From: Torreya grandis
Lineage: Eukaryota; Streptophyta; Pinopsida; Cupressales; Taxaceae
DNA length: 64,000 bases
NCBI GenBank assembly: GCA_037957365.1
Contig: JARHVA010000157.1
Coordinates: forward strand, 4,598,001 to 4,662,000
Direction: 5' to 3'
Part shown: piece by piece, positions 22,789 to 34,660 of the stretch
How positions within the stretch are numbered: position 1 is the stretch's first letter
Layout: each line of letters starts with the position of its first letter
The notes under the pieces: generated by a model
Told to the model about the DNA's origin: nothing
The model's input: only the letters and a program-made list of their open reading frames with translations
Databases searched by the model: none
Translations under genes and position numbers: made by a program

Positions 22789-23195
22789 CTTTAAGTTTGG
22801 TGTAGATGATATCACTTGGATCAATAAAAAATAACCTAATATTTTTATCTCTTCTATAGAAGCATAGTATAGAAGTGTTATGGAAGTTATTATCAAAGCC
22901 ATATGGTTAAAAATATTTTTATAAGAACTACATTTGGATGTTTATCACAATACAACCCTTCTTTGTGATAATCAAAGTTGTATATCTCTAGTAAAAAATC
23001 TAGTTCAACACCAAAAAACTAAGCACATTAAAGTTCATGTGCATTTTATCTAAGATAAACTCCTCAATGGTGATATTGATCTCTATTTTTTTATATATAT
23101 GAACAAGTGGTAAATATATTCACAAAACCACTTGTTACTACCAAAATTTATAAGTTTCATATAATGTTAGACCTCTCAGAGTTGCCATTGAGGGG
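22700..23195 (+). pseudogene. pol: Copia RNase H and end of pol
   Basis: Readable blocks are DDITWINKK near 22805, EAQYRS-like with TAG for Gln near 22860, the catalytic LCDNQSCISL near 22966 and HQKTKHIKVHVHFI near 23010-23055. The end reads SELPLRGSV just before the purine tract, as in many copia elements. RNase H removes template RNA during cDNA synthesis. The domain is damaged by the copied patch at 22749-22788 and by stops. Confidence 0.85.
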
Positions 23196-23638
23196 GAGTG
23201 TGAAAGAACATGTTTCTTCTTAATGGCCATGTGTTTATTTCTTTTTCTCTATACTTATCAATCTGTAAAAGCATTGTAATAAGTAACTTTTCATGATTTT
23301 TATAAACTTTATCTTAAGTGATTTTATATTTTACCTAATACTTAAAATTATATGTTATAACAGAGGTCCTTATTTTATAAAAGGATCTAAAATACTTGGT
23401 TGATATTTCATGATAAACTATGAGATGTAGTCTCATGATCGTGCTACCCTAAACTTACTCTAAGTAGGATATGGATTATAATTCCTTTTATTTTAAAAGG
23501 TAATATTGGTAGAATGAAGGTTTTTAATCCTTAAAATGTTATATGCACCCTAAACTCATCGTAGATGGTTTACATAGTATAATTATTTTTGTATAAATGT
23601 GGCTATGACATGTATCTCTACTTAACATTAAAGGGGAG
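23189..23638 (+). other. Copia 3' untranslated region with two polypurine-tract-like sites
   Basis: A first purine tract (TTGAGGGGGAGTG, about 23191-23203) overlaps the end of pol. A second (AAAGGGGAG, 23630-23638) directly precedes the 3' LTR. The LTR alignment starts after the second one, so that one served as plus-strand primer in the last transposition. About 430 bp of non-coding sequence lie between. Confidence 0.65.
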
Positions 23639-24117
23639 TGTTGAAACAATTTAATATTATTGTTATATATCATACCATTAATACAACTTATGTAGGTAAA
23701 ATAATAATAATATATTTTATTATTTAATACTACATGGGTTAATACTTGCGTAAATGTATAATAAATTATATAAAAAATCAATCATTTCATTTATATTTAA
23801 TTTTATAATAGTTCACTTCATTTATATTTAATTTTACATGGTAAAATCAATCATTCTAATACATTCCATTACATTGAAATATTCTTATATTATTTGAGCA
23901 ACATGAAAGGGTTTTTATGAAGAAGTGTTTATGAGAAAAAGTGAGAAGGAGAGAGATTGTATTAGGTTAAATTATTTATTGATAATTGAATAATTATTTG
24001 TGGACTTTTTTACCTCCTTGTGAGGTTTTGCATGTACATCTTGTGTTGAGTACTTATGTTATTTGCTACTATATTTCACATATAGATCCTATACCTATAT
24101 ATATTTATGTTTTGACA
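23639..24117 (+). repeat. 3' LTR of the copia element
   Basis: It begins TGTTGAAAC after the polypurine tract and ends GACA. It matches 17633-18142. It contains a 20-bp internal duplication (23786-23805 and 23817-23836) not seen in the 5' LTR. Confidence 0.88.
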
Positions 24118-25916
24118 TAATCTTGTACCTAAAGAGGTTTTTATCAAATGTTCATGTAGTTAAAATAGAATTCATAGGGATATAAGGTGTATCTTTTTTA
24201 TTAATTAAACTTTACTCATATACACAAGAGAAATACATTAATTTTGATTTAAAGCATGCAGGCGTAGACACTTAATTTTGGCACAAGGATTGTTATTACA
24301 ATAGTTTTAGTATAATTTTATCCATATGGATTATTGGTTTGAATTAAGGTTTTATTTTAAATTTTGTGTGTTTTCATCATTATCCTTATTTTTTTGATCA
24401 TGTGTTACTAAATTCTCATGTTTTCTCTTCTGAATTTATTTATTACCTACATGCATTTTTTCTACATTTTGCTTTTGTCCCCTAGTCTTTATTCCTCTGG
24501 GTTAGTTTTAGAGACATGCTAAATTTTCCATATCTATATATGGTATCTTTTTTAGTCTATCCACTATATTTTTATGGGATATTCTACCCTTCCTTGCATA
24601 TTTTTGATGTTTGGATCTATGTAAGTTAGTTCCTTCACATTTTCTTTGGTTGGCTTGTGTACTAATAGGTTTTTCATTCAAAATTGAGAAGACTATACAT
24701 ACAAAATTGTTTAGAGGCATTACAATAATAAGTAATGAAGTATCAATCAACAATAATAAAAATTATTTGGAAAGTTTAAATACCATCATTAGGAATTCAA
24801 GTCTAGGTGCACTATATATTACTAAATTTACTTAACAACTTTTATTAAGGGTTTAGTTGTATCTTCTACTAAAATAAGGATAGTGAATGTTCATGTAGAT
24901 ACATATATATAGGGAAGAGCAGACAAATCCCTCACTTAAAATTACACTCACACTACAAAAATAAATACTTTGAGTCTGATTACAACATTTGAGCGATGCA
25001 GTTTTATCTCCTTGAAGGTTGTCTGACCCAATTAAACCTTTATTTTACTCTTGTAAGTGTTTATGGTAAATTAGGTTAAGAATAAAAATAAGAAAAAATA
25101 GCTTATGAATTTAATAAATTAATCACATATGAATATATGACATCTTATAAATTATCAACATAAAAATAATCTAGATTTATAAAAGTTATGCAATATAGAT
25201 TTGGTGCAGGAGAACAAATTTGACACAAACATAGTTAAAGTATATCAGGTGGCTGATTCTATACTATGACATATTTGATAGTATTATTTAGGAATTGAAT
25301 TGATCCATTGAGTTATAAAAAATTAAATTTCACATAGAGCACTTATAACACTTGTACATCCCATATCCACTTCTAGAATTTAGATTCCAATTGTGTTAGT
25401 TTCCATCTTTTTTTATTCCCTTTCAAGCTTTTGATTATTTCATTTATACTTATTTACTACTTTTAACACATTTAACTAGGTTTGATCTCTATTTAAATTG
25501 ATTTATCTTAGATACATTCATATGTCATAGTTTACCTATTTAATTATTTCATTAAACCCTACTATCACTATTTATTTAAACAATTGTTGGATCACTTCAT
25601 TATTTGAATGCATATACATTATAGGTTTCCCCTCTGGGGTTTCATTTTTTAGTTTCTAAATTTGATCTTAATTCTAATATATTTAATTAGACATAACCCT
25701 ATTTTTAATTTATTTTGGATTTACATCCACATCTCAAGTTTGGATAAACCAAACCCTATCACTCAAACAAGGATTTCATCAAATCTTTTCCTTTAGGGTT
25801 TGTTTTGTTATTTATCGTAGTTTTGATTTTTAGCATATCCATGGTTAAGGCTCGCCTTGGTTTATTCTATTTCTTATGTTATTATTTATCTTATTTTTAT
25901 AGTTTGTAAATAAAAT
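24118..25916. other. Non-coding A+T-rich stretch
   Basis: A GTAGACACTTAATTTTGG sequence at 24253 resembles the start of a gypsy LTR, so an old LTR remnant is possible. Open frames near 24508-24835 overlap on both strands and show no motif. I see nothing else. Confidence 0.35.
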
Positions 25917-27700
25917 ATGGATTATTATGATGCAAATCAAATATATTTGAATGATATAAATATTGATATTACATGCAATGATAGGATCACTAAGGAAATT
26001 CTTGATAAAATAAAACAATACATTAGATAAAATCCTTATTTTTTTCTTGATTTAATATAAATGGTGAATAAAGTATTTTTTTCATAAAAATAATGATGAA
26101 CATTAATTTTTTGATGTTGGTTCACCTTCTTCTCCTATATCTCATAACATTCATATGTCTAAAATGAATAATCAATGGACAAACCTCTTAAGTGTTATAC
26201 TATTCCAACCCATGAGATAGTGACTATGATGCATTTCATAGGTGATTTAAAAATACAAATTTATGATGCTTCCCTTCATTTGGATACATATAATGCTTGG
26301 ATTATGGAAAATGTTTACATATGACAATCTCAATCCTAGAGATGTACTTTATATGCCTCTCCAATGTGAATTTATCATACTAAACTTCCAATTATTTAAT
26401 TGTCATTGTGTATGCACCAAAATTTAATAATTAAGTACTTGAAAATTTTTAAACTTGATGTCCTTCCTTCGCTTGGACTATTCACCATTTCGTTAACTTA
26501 CAATCGATATGGGAATATTCATTATTCTACAAACTATCTTGAAAACACTCATAACATAATTTATACATCCTTAATATACTTATAGGCACCTTTCAGACCT
26601 TTTATAGCACTCTCTATCCTCATTTTAATTTAGATACTTATAATGCTAAGATTATGGATGATATTACATCTTTCAGTTCAATTCCTAGAGATGTACATGA
26701 TATGCCTCTCGTATGTGACTTGATCATACCACACTTATAATTATTTGATGGTTATGGAGATACTTAAATACACTTTTATTTATTATTTATATTTATAGAA
26801 GACTATGAAGTGTGTGGTTTAATTAATCTTAAGTTTTTTCCTAGCACCTTGGTTGGTGATGCCTCATAATGGTTCAATGTTTTACAAAGTAGTTATTTCC
26901 ATTGTTATCAATGATTGCAATAGGTTTTTTTAGATCAATTCATCACCAATAATTAACCTAATGCCACATTTAAGAGTATTAAATCTATTCAACAAGTTCT
27001 TAATGAGGAAATACATGATTATATATTTAGATTTCAATGTCACACGCACTTAATCTATCAACCATCAATTTTTCAAGGAAAACATATCTTTACCAATAGT
27101 ATTTGAGAATCTATCAAAGATACATTACTTAGAAAGACTTGAATCATTAAATTTTGTGTGTGATATGGCACCATACTTGTGTAATAAATATTAACTCAAC
27201 CTAAGACTCTTACATTAGTTTGTAAGCATTCACATCTTTTCACTAGTCATATGCCTACTATGGATACATCTATGATTTAAGATAGTGAAATAACAACATC
27301 ATTGAATGCCATACTACAAAATAATTTATTTTATTTTTTTCAAAAATCAAGACATTATATAAAATACTATTAGATGTGCACTTGATTGAGTTACCACCTA
27401 TTTAAAATCCCAATTTATGACACTTGTAAAAAACTTATAAAGAGAATGCCTTTTTTGGATACCATAGAGTTAAACAATACATGAGAAATATGTATTGGAT
27501 TTAAAAACAAAATCCAAGATATAATTGACCATGAAAAAATTAAGCTTGACTATTCAACACCTAGAAAAATAAACATTAGCAAAAACAAAGCAATCAACCT
27601 CATAAGGATATACCACTCACATACAATAATATACCAAGTATGGTTTACAATGATTGTTTATTAATACATTATTTATATATGAAACCTTTGGTCATTATCT
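25917..27700 (+). pseudogene. gag: Ty3/gypsy gag fragment (element E)
   Basis: The clear part is 26730-27080: an LFDGYGD segment, then FPSTLVGDAS followed by a stop and WFNVLQSSYFHCYQ, then FLDQFITNN and finally EEIHDYIFRFQ. These are the successive conserved blocks of a Ty3 gag capsid domain. Upstream (25917-26300) a short frame starts MDYYDANQIY. Downstream to about 27700 a lysine- and asparagine-rich segment continues with DTIELNNT and KIKLDYSTPRK. No protease or RT follows before the next identifiable element. Confidence 0.65.
26265..26760 (+). repeat. Tandem duplication of about 350 bp in the gag fragment
   Basis: The block at 26270-26400 recurs at 26620-26756. Shared landmarks include GATAC followed by a TATAATGCT sequence, CCTAGAGATGTAC and ATATGCCTCTC, all at an offset of 349 to 350 bp. 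The copies differ in roughly a quarter of positions. Confidence 0.7.
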
Positions 27701-28959
27701 TTATGATGGAATGCAAATGAAGAGATAATGTTATGATAGATAATATGACTAAATTCAATATTACAAGTCTTATTTTCCTTCACACACATTTGGATATAGT
27801 AAAGAAAATTTATTGGAACTATAACCTTCTCCAAAAATATTTGGAAATATTAAGATACTCATATCCATGGGTCCTTATAATGTATAAATATTTTCTATGT
27901 TATATCATTATTAGATCAATACAACACTATATTTGGAAATTCGTGATTATATTAGATGAATGCAATAATGAATAAAACCAATAATTGCATATATTTCAGT
28001 CCTCACGATCATAAGCCTTCCTATGAAGACACTTTGGGTATTCATCACATCACTAGTGAGTACTTTAAACATCCCATTATGAGATTCAATGTATATTTTT
28101 TTGATATGTTGACATCATAAATGTTACGTTAGATTTTTTATTTTTTTAACATGTTATGACATTACCTTATTGTATTTATTTATTACATGTTGTGACACTT
28201 TTATTATCATTTATAGTTACATTATAATGAGTTACTACACCTAATCACCTATGAAATTAGACTGTTTCTCACTTATTTAGAGTTGTACTACATGCACCAT
28301 ATCGTGATTGCTAAATTCAATTATTTGTGAGAAGTGATAATGACTATTATATCCCATAATCCATGGTCACTATCTCATATCAATGACTCAAATTATCATA
28401 TGGCTCATAATTCTATCTTAACTTACTAATGTCAACACTTATTGTGTCACATCTGACTATTCACAATTACAAAATTATTTTTTAGATGACACTATCGAAT
28501 AGTCATGATCATATATACATCATGCTCTATCAATACATCATTATTGTACCTATGATCACACGATGACAAAGGAGGTTAGTTTCTTGTTAGCATGTAAATC
28601 AAACCAAAATGATATAAAACAAACATCTTAGGTACATTTCCTTGGATTATAAAAAGTCTAAGAAGTAACAAACAAGCAAATAAAAGATAAAATAAAATGA
28701 TTATACCTTTCTCATGTATATCATCTTCTAGCTAGAATTCAAGTTTGGATTGGACCGTATATAGAGCTTAACTTCTTTGGAAATGTCATGAAGCTATTCT
28801 TATGACATCTCCCTTTGTCCTATGCATGATTTGTTGAGAAATTGAATAGCTTGGTGAAGCTTTTCTTAGAGATTTGGCAGTATAAGTTTAACACGAAAAT
28901 ATATTTTGAAGGAGAGTGAGGCCCCTTTTATTTACAAATTTCTCCTTTGAATTTATATT
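27701..28959. other. Non-coding or unrecognisable stretch
   Basis: An 80-codon open frame at 27733-27975 is rich in Ile, Tyr and Leu and has no recognisable domain. It could be a remnant of the element E polyprotein. The rest is A+T-rich and non-coding. Confidence 0.3.
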
Positions 28960-29601
28960 GTTGATCTTAGATAAAGATGTGTGGTTGAAAATGAGTCCTC
29001 AAAGGGAAGACACACATTAAATTCTATGATATGGAGTCTGAAAGTGCTTATAAGAAGATACATTCATGAGGTTTTAGTGTGTGTGAGTGCATGCCATAGA
29101 CATTGTTTACACTCCTCTTACCTTGCATAAAAATTGCATTGTAAATGACACCTTTGAATTTTGAAAAATGATTTTAAATTTCCAAGTGGGTGGAGTTATG
29201 TAGGAAATTAGGATTTAATTGATTTTTGGTAAATATGATATTTTCATTTCATGTAACCTCAATTTTAGAAAAATTTTAATTATCTTAATCAAATTATTAG
29301 CTAATTAAATAGATTTTGTCTTTTTATAGTCTCATTTTCAAGGTTTAATTTAATATGCCTAGTGAGAAGTTTGTAAGGAGGAGACCAATTTTTGGATGTT
29401 GATGATGGAATAGAAAATTTGAAACAATGTATTAACCCAATCATGGATGCACCAATTTATTTCAAAATGTGAACATTAAATTATGTGGATGCTTTGGAAT
29501 CTTTTAATGGCTTTTGACTTGATTTGTGCATTATTATGAGAAATCATTTTGATTTACAATTTTGACAAGAAAGTGATGAAAGTGGAGTGTATACAATCCC
29601 A
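28960..29601 (-). repeat. Inverted LTR fragment related to the LTR at 63448
   Basis: Read on the minus strand, the block aligns with the partial LTR at the window end. Shared parts are GTATACA-CTCCA at the LTR start (29601 down to about 29585), the CTAATTA-rich middle (29310) and a TTTACCAAA...TCCTACATAAC block (29200-29240, against 63825-63860). Divergence is high. No element body adjoins it, so it is likely a solo LTR or a fragment. Confidence 0.55.
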
Positions 29602-30059
29602 TAATTATTAAATATACATAGTGAATTATTTATATGCATTATAACCTTTATGTTTTTTTCTGATTTGAGTTTGAACATATTCTTCATCTATATTCTAGAT
29701 TTGACATCTTGGAATTTACATTTCTATTGCATCGATAGTCTTCTAGACACTTCATTTACATTTATTATTATGTTAAATTGGCCCTTTCTCTTAGATTATT
29801 TATCCCATTCCAGACATTTATGTAAACTTTCTGATGATGATAATGTATATATATCAAGACCTTACATCTTAAAATGCACTATGTTTTGAGAGAAGTTTTA
29901 GGTTGTTTGACATATTCTTATTATACCTCTTAATTTCACCCTTTGGATTATATGTTTCTTTATTCTTATTATGTGTTCCCTATTGGTTATTTTTTTGTGT
30001 GAATGTAAATAAATATACATATAACTAAAAACACCTAGATTTTTTCCTATGAAATTATT
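29602..30059. other. Non-coding A+T-rich stretch before element A gag
   Basis: The 79-codon frame at 29650-29889 has no domain. The 5' LTR and leader of element A should be near here, but no copy of the sequence after 47059 was recognised. Confidence 0.3.
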
Positions 30060-30480
30060 TAATGTTGATTTACATTGATTTATTATGAGGTTACCAATTA
30101 GTAGGTGATACAGCTTTGTGGTGGAATCACTTGTGTGCTCTCAAGGGTCAGGATAAATTTGAGAGATAATTCATAAAGAGTTACCTAAATGAGAACTACA
30201 AGGATCATAAAATTACTAAATTTTAGCTATTAAAATAAGGAACAATGACTGTTCTAGAATATGAGAATAGATTTCTTAGTCTTTTATGTTATGTTAATCA
30301 CATTTATGACAAAGAAACCAAGGTATATAAGTTTAAACTAAGATTGCATGAGGTGTTAATACATTATTTTAAAATGACAAATCCTTAAACTTTGGATACA
30401 TTGAATCTACACATTGTGTAGAGGAAAAGAAAAATATCTCCTGAAGGCAAGATAATAATATCAAAATAATAGGCTGCCCC
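30060..30480 (+). pseudogene. gag: Chromovirus Gag of element A (5' part)
   Basis: Translation from about 30106 gives GDTALWWNHL, then a basic segment with FIKSYLNENY, a GTMTVLEYENRFLSLL block and further helical sequence to RKRKISPEGK. This is the order of the chromovirus-type gag capsid domain (WW motif, then the QGxMTVxEYxxxF block). TAG and TAA stops replace several residues. The gene is cut at 30481 by element B and its continuation starts at 38200. Confidence 0.8.
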
Positions 30481-30481
30481 T

Positions 30482-31666
30482 TGTAGTCATATAACATGTA
30501 AAAATTGGTAACTTGAGCATGGCTAATGACACCCACCCCTTAGGTACCTCATGCATGCTTTCATAAACCTCTTTATCTTATTTTCACTAATTTCTAGTCA
30601 TCTGTAGCCTTCCAGACTTGGTCCCAACTCACCCAAACTATTTTTTCCAAGAAAAATCAATCCCCAAGGTCTCGTCTACTTAAGATAGTAGTGCCAAACT
30701 TGTACTATAGTGCTAGTGCCACTATTGTCTACTTTGATGCTATTGTTCAAGCCCATTTTTGGCCTCAATGATCAATTTATTATGGTTCCCCATCCTTATC
30801 CTTGTTGGCCTAGCATGAGTACATTCAACCCATGACCAATAGATCCCTATAAAAACCCATTCAAAGATCATTTGGAGAGGGTTGACAAATATCACCAAGC
30901 AAACAAGAATACGAGAAAGAATACTCAATCAATCTTCCCTATTCTTTACATACAACTAACCAATACAATTGTAAACTCATTCAAGTGTTTACACCAGTCT
31001 TTAGCCACCTCAAGTATATCCAGTTTAGCATTTTGCATTTTCATATACATAATTGCACAAAACACATCAAGTGGAGAGAACTACATATGGATTGATCCCT
31101 CTTTAGAGTATTGGTATGTAGGCAACATGCCCACACATGAGGTGTGAAGCACGTCTACACACACTAACCACCCCCCCCCCCCCCCTCTTACTCAAACTTG
31201 GTCAAAGCGTAATGTAAAATAGGGTTAAAAGAAAGAATCTACTCTATAGGGATCTATACAGACTTCTAGCTAATTAAACTTCATAGACAGGGTCACACAG
31301 ACGTAGCAAAAAAAACTCAAAAAGCTTAGATCCTTAAGATAATAGTGATATAGGTGGAATATAGAACTTGTGCCACTACTATATAATTATGATGTTCATA
31401 TCCAATCATAAAAAAAAATTAGATCTTAGTTTATGATAGTGTCTCAGTCCTACATAGTGAATTCCAGCTTCTATCTCAGTCGAATCAATTAGTTTATGGC
31501 CAAGTTTTATTTTCTTCTCCTTATTAATATTTTTAGAAAAGTTAAAATTATAATTAATTTACATAAATTAGTAGCTTACTTATTGTCTATTTATTTATTG
31601 ATTTTACTACTTAGACCCTTTAACTAAATTAGGAAATACACCCATATTCCCAAAATTGTTAAATCA
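30482..31666 (+). repeat. 5' LTR of element B
   Basis: It starts TGTAGTCATATAA and ends AAATCA. It matches 37018-38199 throughout, for example CCAACTCACCCAAACTA, CAATAGATCCCTATA, AAAGATCATTTGGAGAGG and AGTGTCTCAGTC. A TATA box (CTATAAAAA) is at 30848-30856. A run of 15 C at 31171-31185 corresponds to only 5 C in the other LTR. Confidence 0.93.
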
Positions 31667-31668
31667 TT

Positions 31669-31681
31669 TGGTGAACTCGAC
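31669..31681 (+). other. Putative primer-binding site of element B
   Basis: TGGTGAACTCGAC begins two bases after the LTR end. TGG is the expected complement of a tRNA CCA end. The site shares TTTGGTGAAC with a similar site at 55352. The tRNA could not be named by eye. Confidence 0.5.
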
Positions 31682-32179
31682 TTACTTTGTTTGTGCCCAA
31701 AAACCCTAGAACCCTAGGGTAAATTTCCTAATTATTTTTCTTATAATTTTTTGATTTTTTACCTGCATAATAAAATAAAAAGTTAGCATTAAATTTTAAA
31801 ATTTCTTAGTAATTTGAAAATAATTTTCTTTCAAACCCTAGTTGCCCATACTAGGTCCCACTAATTTTACAATAATTTTTTGATCATTTTCTAAATTTTT
31901 AATAGCATATTTAAATAAAAAAATCCATTAAAAATTCAAAATTCAGTAGTAATTTTTAAACACATTTATTTTTTAAATCCCTAGTTGCATCTACTAGGTC
32001 CTGTTAAATCACTAATTTTCCAATAAATTTATAATTTTTACTTGCATATCTAACTTAGAAATCCACTTTCAATTTCAAAATTTCATATTAAATTATCAAA
32101 ATTATCATCTTTAAAATCATATCTACATACACTAGGTCCTACTACTTTTGAGATATCACTTTACATTCTAAAATTAGAT

Positions 32180-33250
32180 TTAAAAAATGGATCTCACTTA
32201 TTTACAATTATTTCTTGCATTTCTTGCACAAAATAAGGAAACCATCATTAGTCATATCATGTACATGAATGATGAAGTTTATCATATTTTAATACAAAAA
32301 TTTATTTTTTGAATTTCATGCTTATGTTTCATAATATAGGATGATGTTAATAAAGTTAAAATTAAACATGCTAAGATATCTTTTGCATCACCTCCCCTGG
32401 AGCCTCTATCCTATGTCGAGTTATATTACATGGTCCATTTTGCTCTTCCCTAGGTCACTACCCATTGTCAAAGATCCCAATTGAAACCCTTTATACCTCC
32501 ACCACCTTAACCTATCAATTATCTTTACTCTCCTCCCATAGCTACTACTAGCCCTATACAAATAGTAGATAATGCAATTAGATTTATTACTCGATGTGCC
32601 ACCATGCCTCCTCCACCTAGTCAGGAGCCCCACCACCCTCCTATTCCTTCCCATCCTACGCCCAATCCAATCACAAAAGTAGATATGCATAAGGCATATG
32701 ATATTGATCAGTTGAGAAACACCCCAGCTAATATTTCCATGTTAGAACTACTTCAGAAAGCTAATGTGTTCAAGGACATTCTTTATCAGGCTCTCACTTA
32801 GAATTATATGCCCATTAAATTTGAGACTTCTTATTTTGCATCAGTGGTTAACACATTAAAAAATATAAAAGATGCTATCACTTTTAATCATGATGATATG
32901 GCATCTCAGATAGTAATTAATCAAAATTTACCACTATTCATAAAAGCTCAAGTTAAAACTAGTGTAGTTAAGAGAGTTCTAGTTGATAGTGGTTTTGGAC
33001 TTAATATATGTAATATTACATTGTTACAAACCATGGATGTAGACATGGAATCCATGAAAAAAACATATAATAACATTTGAGGATTTGATGATATACCATA
33101 ATAGACATTGGGTACCATTGCTTTGGATATCATGATAGGACTCAAAACCCTCTCTACATAGTTCTAGGTCATGCCAAGTCCTTTTGATTATAATATTTTA
33201 CTCAGATGACATTGGATACATGCTATGGGGTAGTTCCTTCTACTCTTCAG
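32180..33250 (+). pseudogene. Element B gag-like region and aspartic protease
   Basis: A short frame starting MDLTYLQLFL lies at about 32190. A proline-rich stretch (32600-32660) leads into IDQLRNTPANISMLELL, the pattern that precedes the protease in Tat/Ogre-type elements. The protease follows in the frame of 32808-33080: the VLVDSGFGLNIC block with catalytic Asp at 32985-32987, and after stops a GFDDIP block and LGTIALDIMIG. Further on comes a HWIHAM block (the GRPWIHAM of relatives). The active-site Asp is intact. After 33250 no RT appears. Confidence 0.7.
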
Positions 33251-34089
33251 TGATGTGTTAATTTTCTCCATGAGGGATACCTACACACATATCAAATAAA
33301 TAACTAGCCATTCAAATATTATCGAGCTATAGAGTCATCATTGCCTATTTATCTATATAGGACACCTCATATCACCATTTAGCCACCACCTCATTGCATT
33401 GTTATTGATCATATACATACACATGAGGTTGAAGACACTATAACTTCTCACATACTTCCACTTATAATTGTGCTCTCAACCCCAGATATTCATCTAGTCA
33501 TATCAACTTTAGCCATTTTAGTTACTTCATCAATCATGATTCCTACACCTATTGTAGTTATACATTCAATGATAGTATTTCCAATAGTACCAATTGATTC
33601 TAAAGATATAGTCACTCCATCAGTTATAGATACTCTCACAATACCATTATCTTCTAATACTACAGTTGATGAGACCCCCATATCATAGTTACCCCTTATG
33701 GTAAATTTTGAGTTACCATATGTACATGATGTTGACATAGATTCTCAAGCTTCTTCAAAAATATACAAAACCCACACTCATAGATGACTATTTGTGTGGG
33801 TTGAGATTTATACTATTTGGCCCAAGAGAGTATTGAGATGACTCTAGAGCTCTCATTAGACATCCTACATCACTCTTAGCATCTCACACTACACTCTCAG
33901 GATATACTCCACATTTGTGGCCATAGATAGATCACTTGGTACATACAGTTCACATGGTTACCTCTATGAATATAGATCCAATCATTTAGAATCAAGTAAG
34001 AAACACACAACATCAACCATAGATTATGTTAAAGATGTTACTTGATCATGGATTAATCACCTTACTTACAATGTGACACAAATCTATTA

Positions 34090-34430
34090 GTAGATTATCA
34101 TAGTAGGATGGTCGCCCATTTTGTCTTTTTCATAAGATCACAGGTCATGATACAAACTCATATATAAATTTACATAAGAGATTGGATAAACTATAGGTTT
34201 ATGATATTATTCAAATTACAGGACCACCAACACCACCTTCTTCAATTCCATCAAAGCAATCTACTACCAAAACTAAACATCCTAGAGAAGAATCAGTATC
34301 TCCACCACCAAAGCAACCTTTAGTTCACCTTCAACAAGATAACATCATGTACATAGCTTCTATAGCATATGATGATGATCTTGAGGCAATTGATGATGGT
34401 CATGATCTCATTCTCCCTATCCATGTGTAA
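34090..34430 (+). pseudogene. Element B gag zinc-finger-like segment, placed after the protease
   Basis: RPFCLFHKITGHDT and a following helical YINLHKRLDKL match the Cys-x2-His...Gly-His...Cys segment found near the C-terminus of Tat-type Gag; the last Cys is Tyr here. A proline- and serine-rich tail follows and ends with an acidic AYDDDLEAIDDGHD near 34370-34410. In relatives this segment precedes the protease, whereas here it lies about 1.1 kb after it. Confidence 0.5.
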
Positions 34431-34439
34431 GTAGCTCCA

Positions 34440-34623
34440 TCCTTAGACCCTTTACCCCCTCTCACCTAGCCTTTTATTCATATGCTTGTATATAATCTCA
34501 TTATGATTACTTGTACATAATCTCCTCATTTTTACCTATACATAGTTTATTATGCTTGATTGTACATATCTTAAAGTTCAAAATATCAAAAACATTCAAA
34601 TATTTCAAAAATCTACAAAAATT

Positions 34624-34660
<37 letters not shown>

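Larger units (their letters stand above)
17633..24117 (+). mobile_element. Ty1/copia retrotransposon, near full length, inactive
   Basis: About 6.5 kb with two LTRs, a tRNA-Met-type primer-binding site, gag, protease, integrase, RT, RNase H and a polypurine tract. The integrase-before-RT order defines copia (known). The LTRs have clearly diverged, with many substitutions and indels, so the insertion is old. The 5-bp flanks (17628-17632 and 24118-24122) do not match exactly, so a target-site duplication cannot be shown. Every domain carries stops or frameshifts. Confidence 0.92.
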
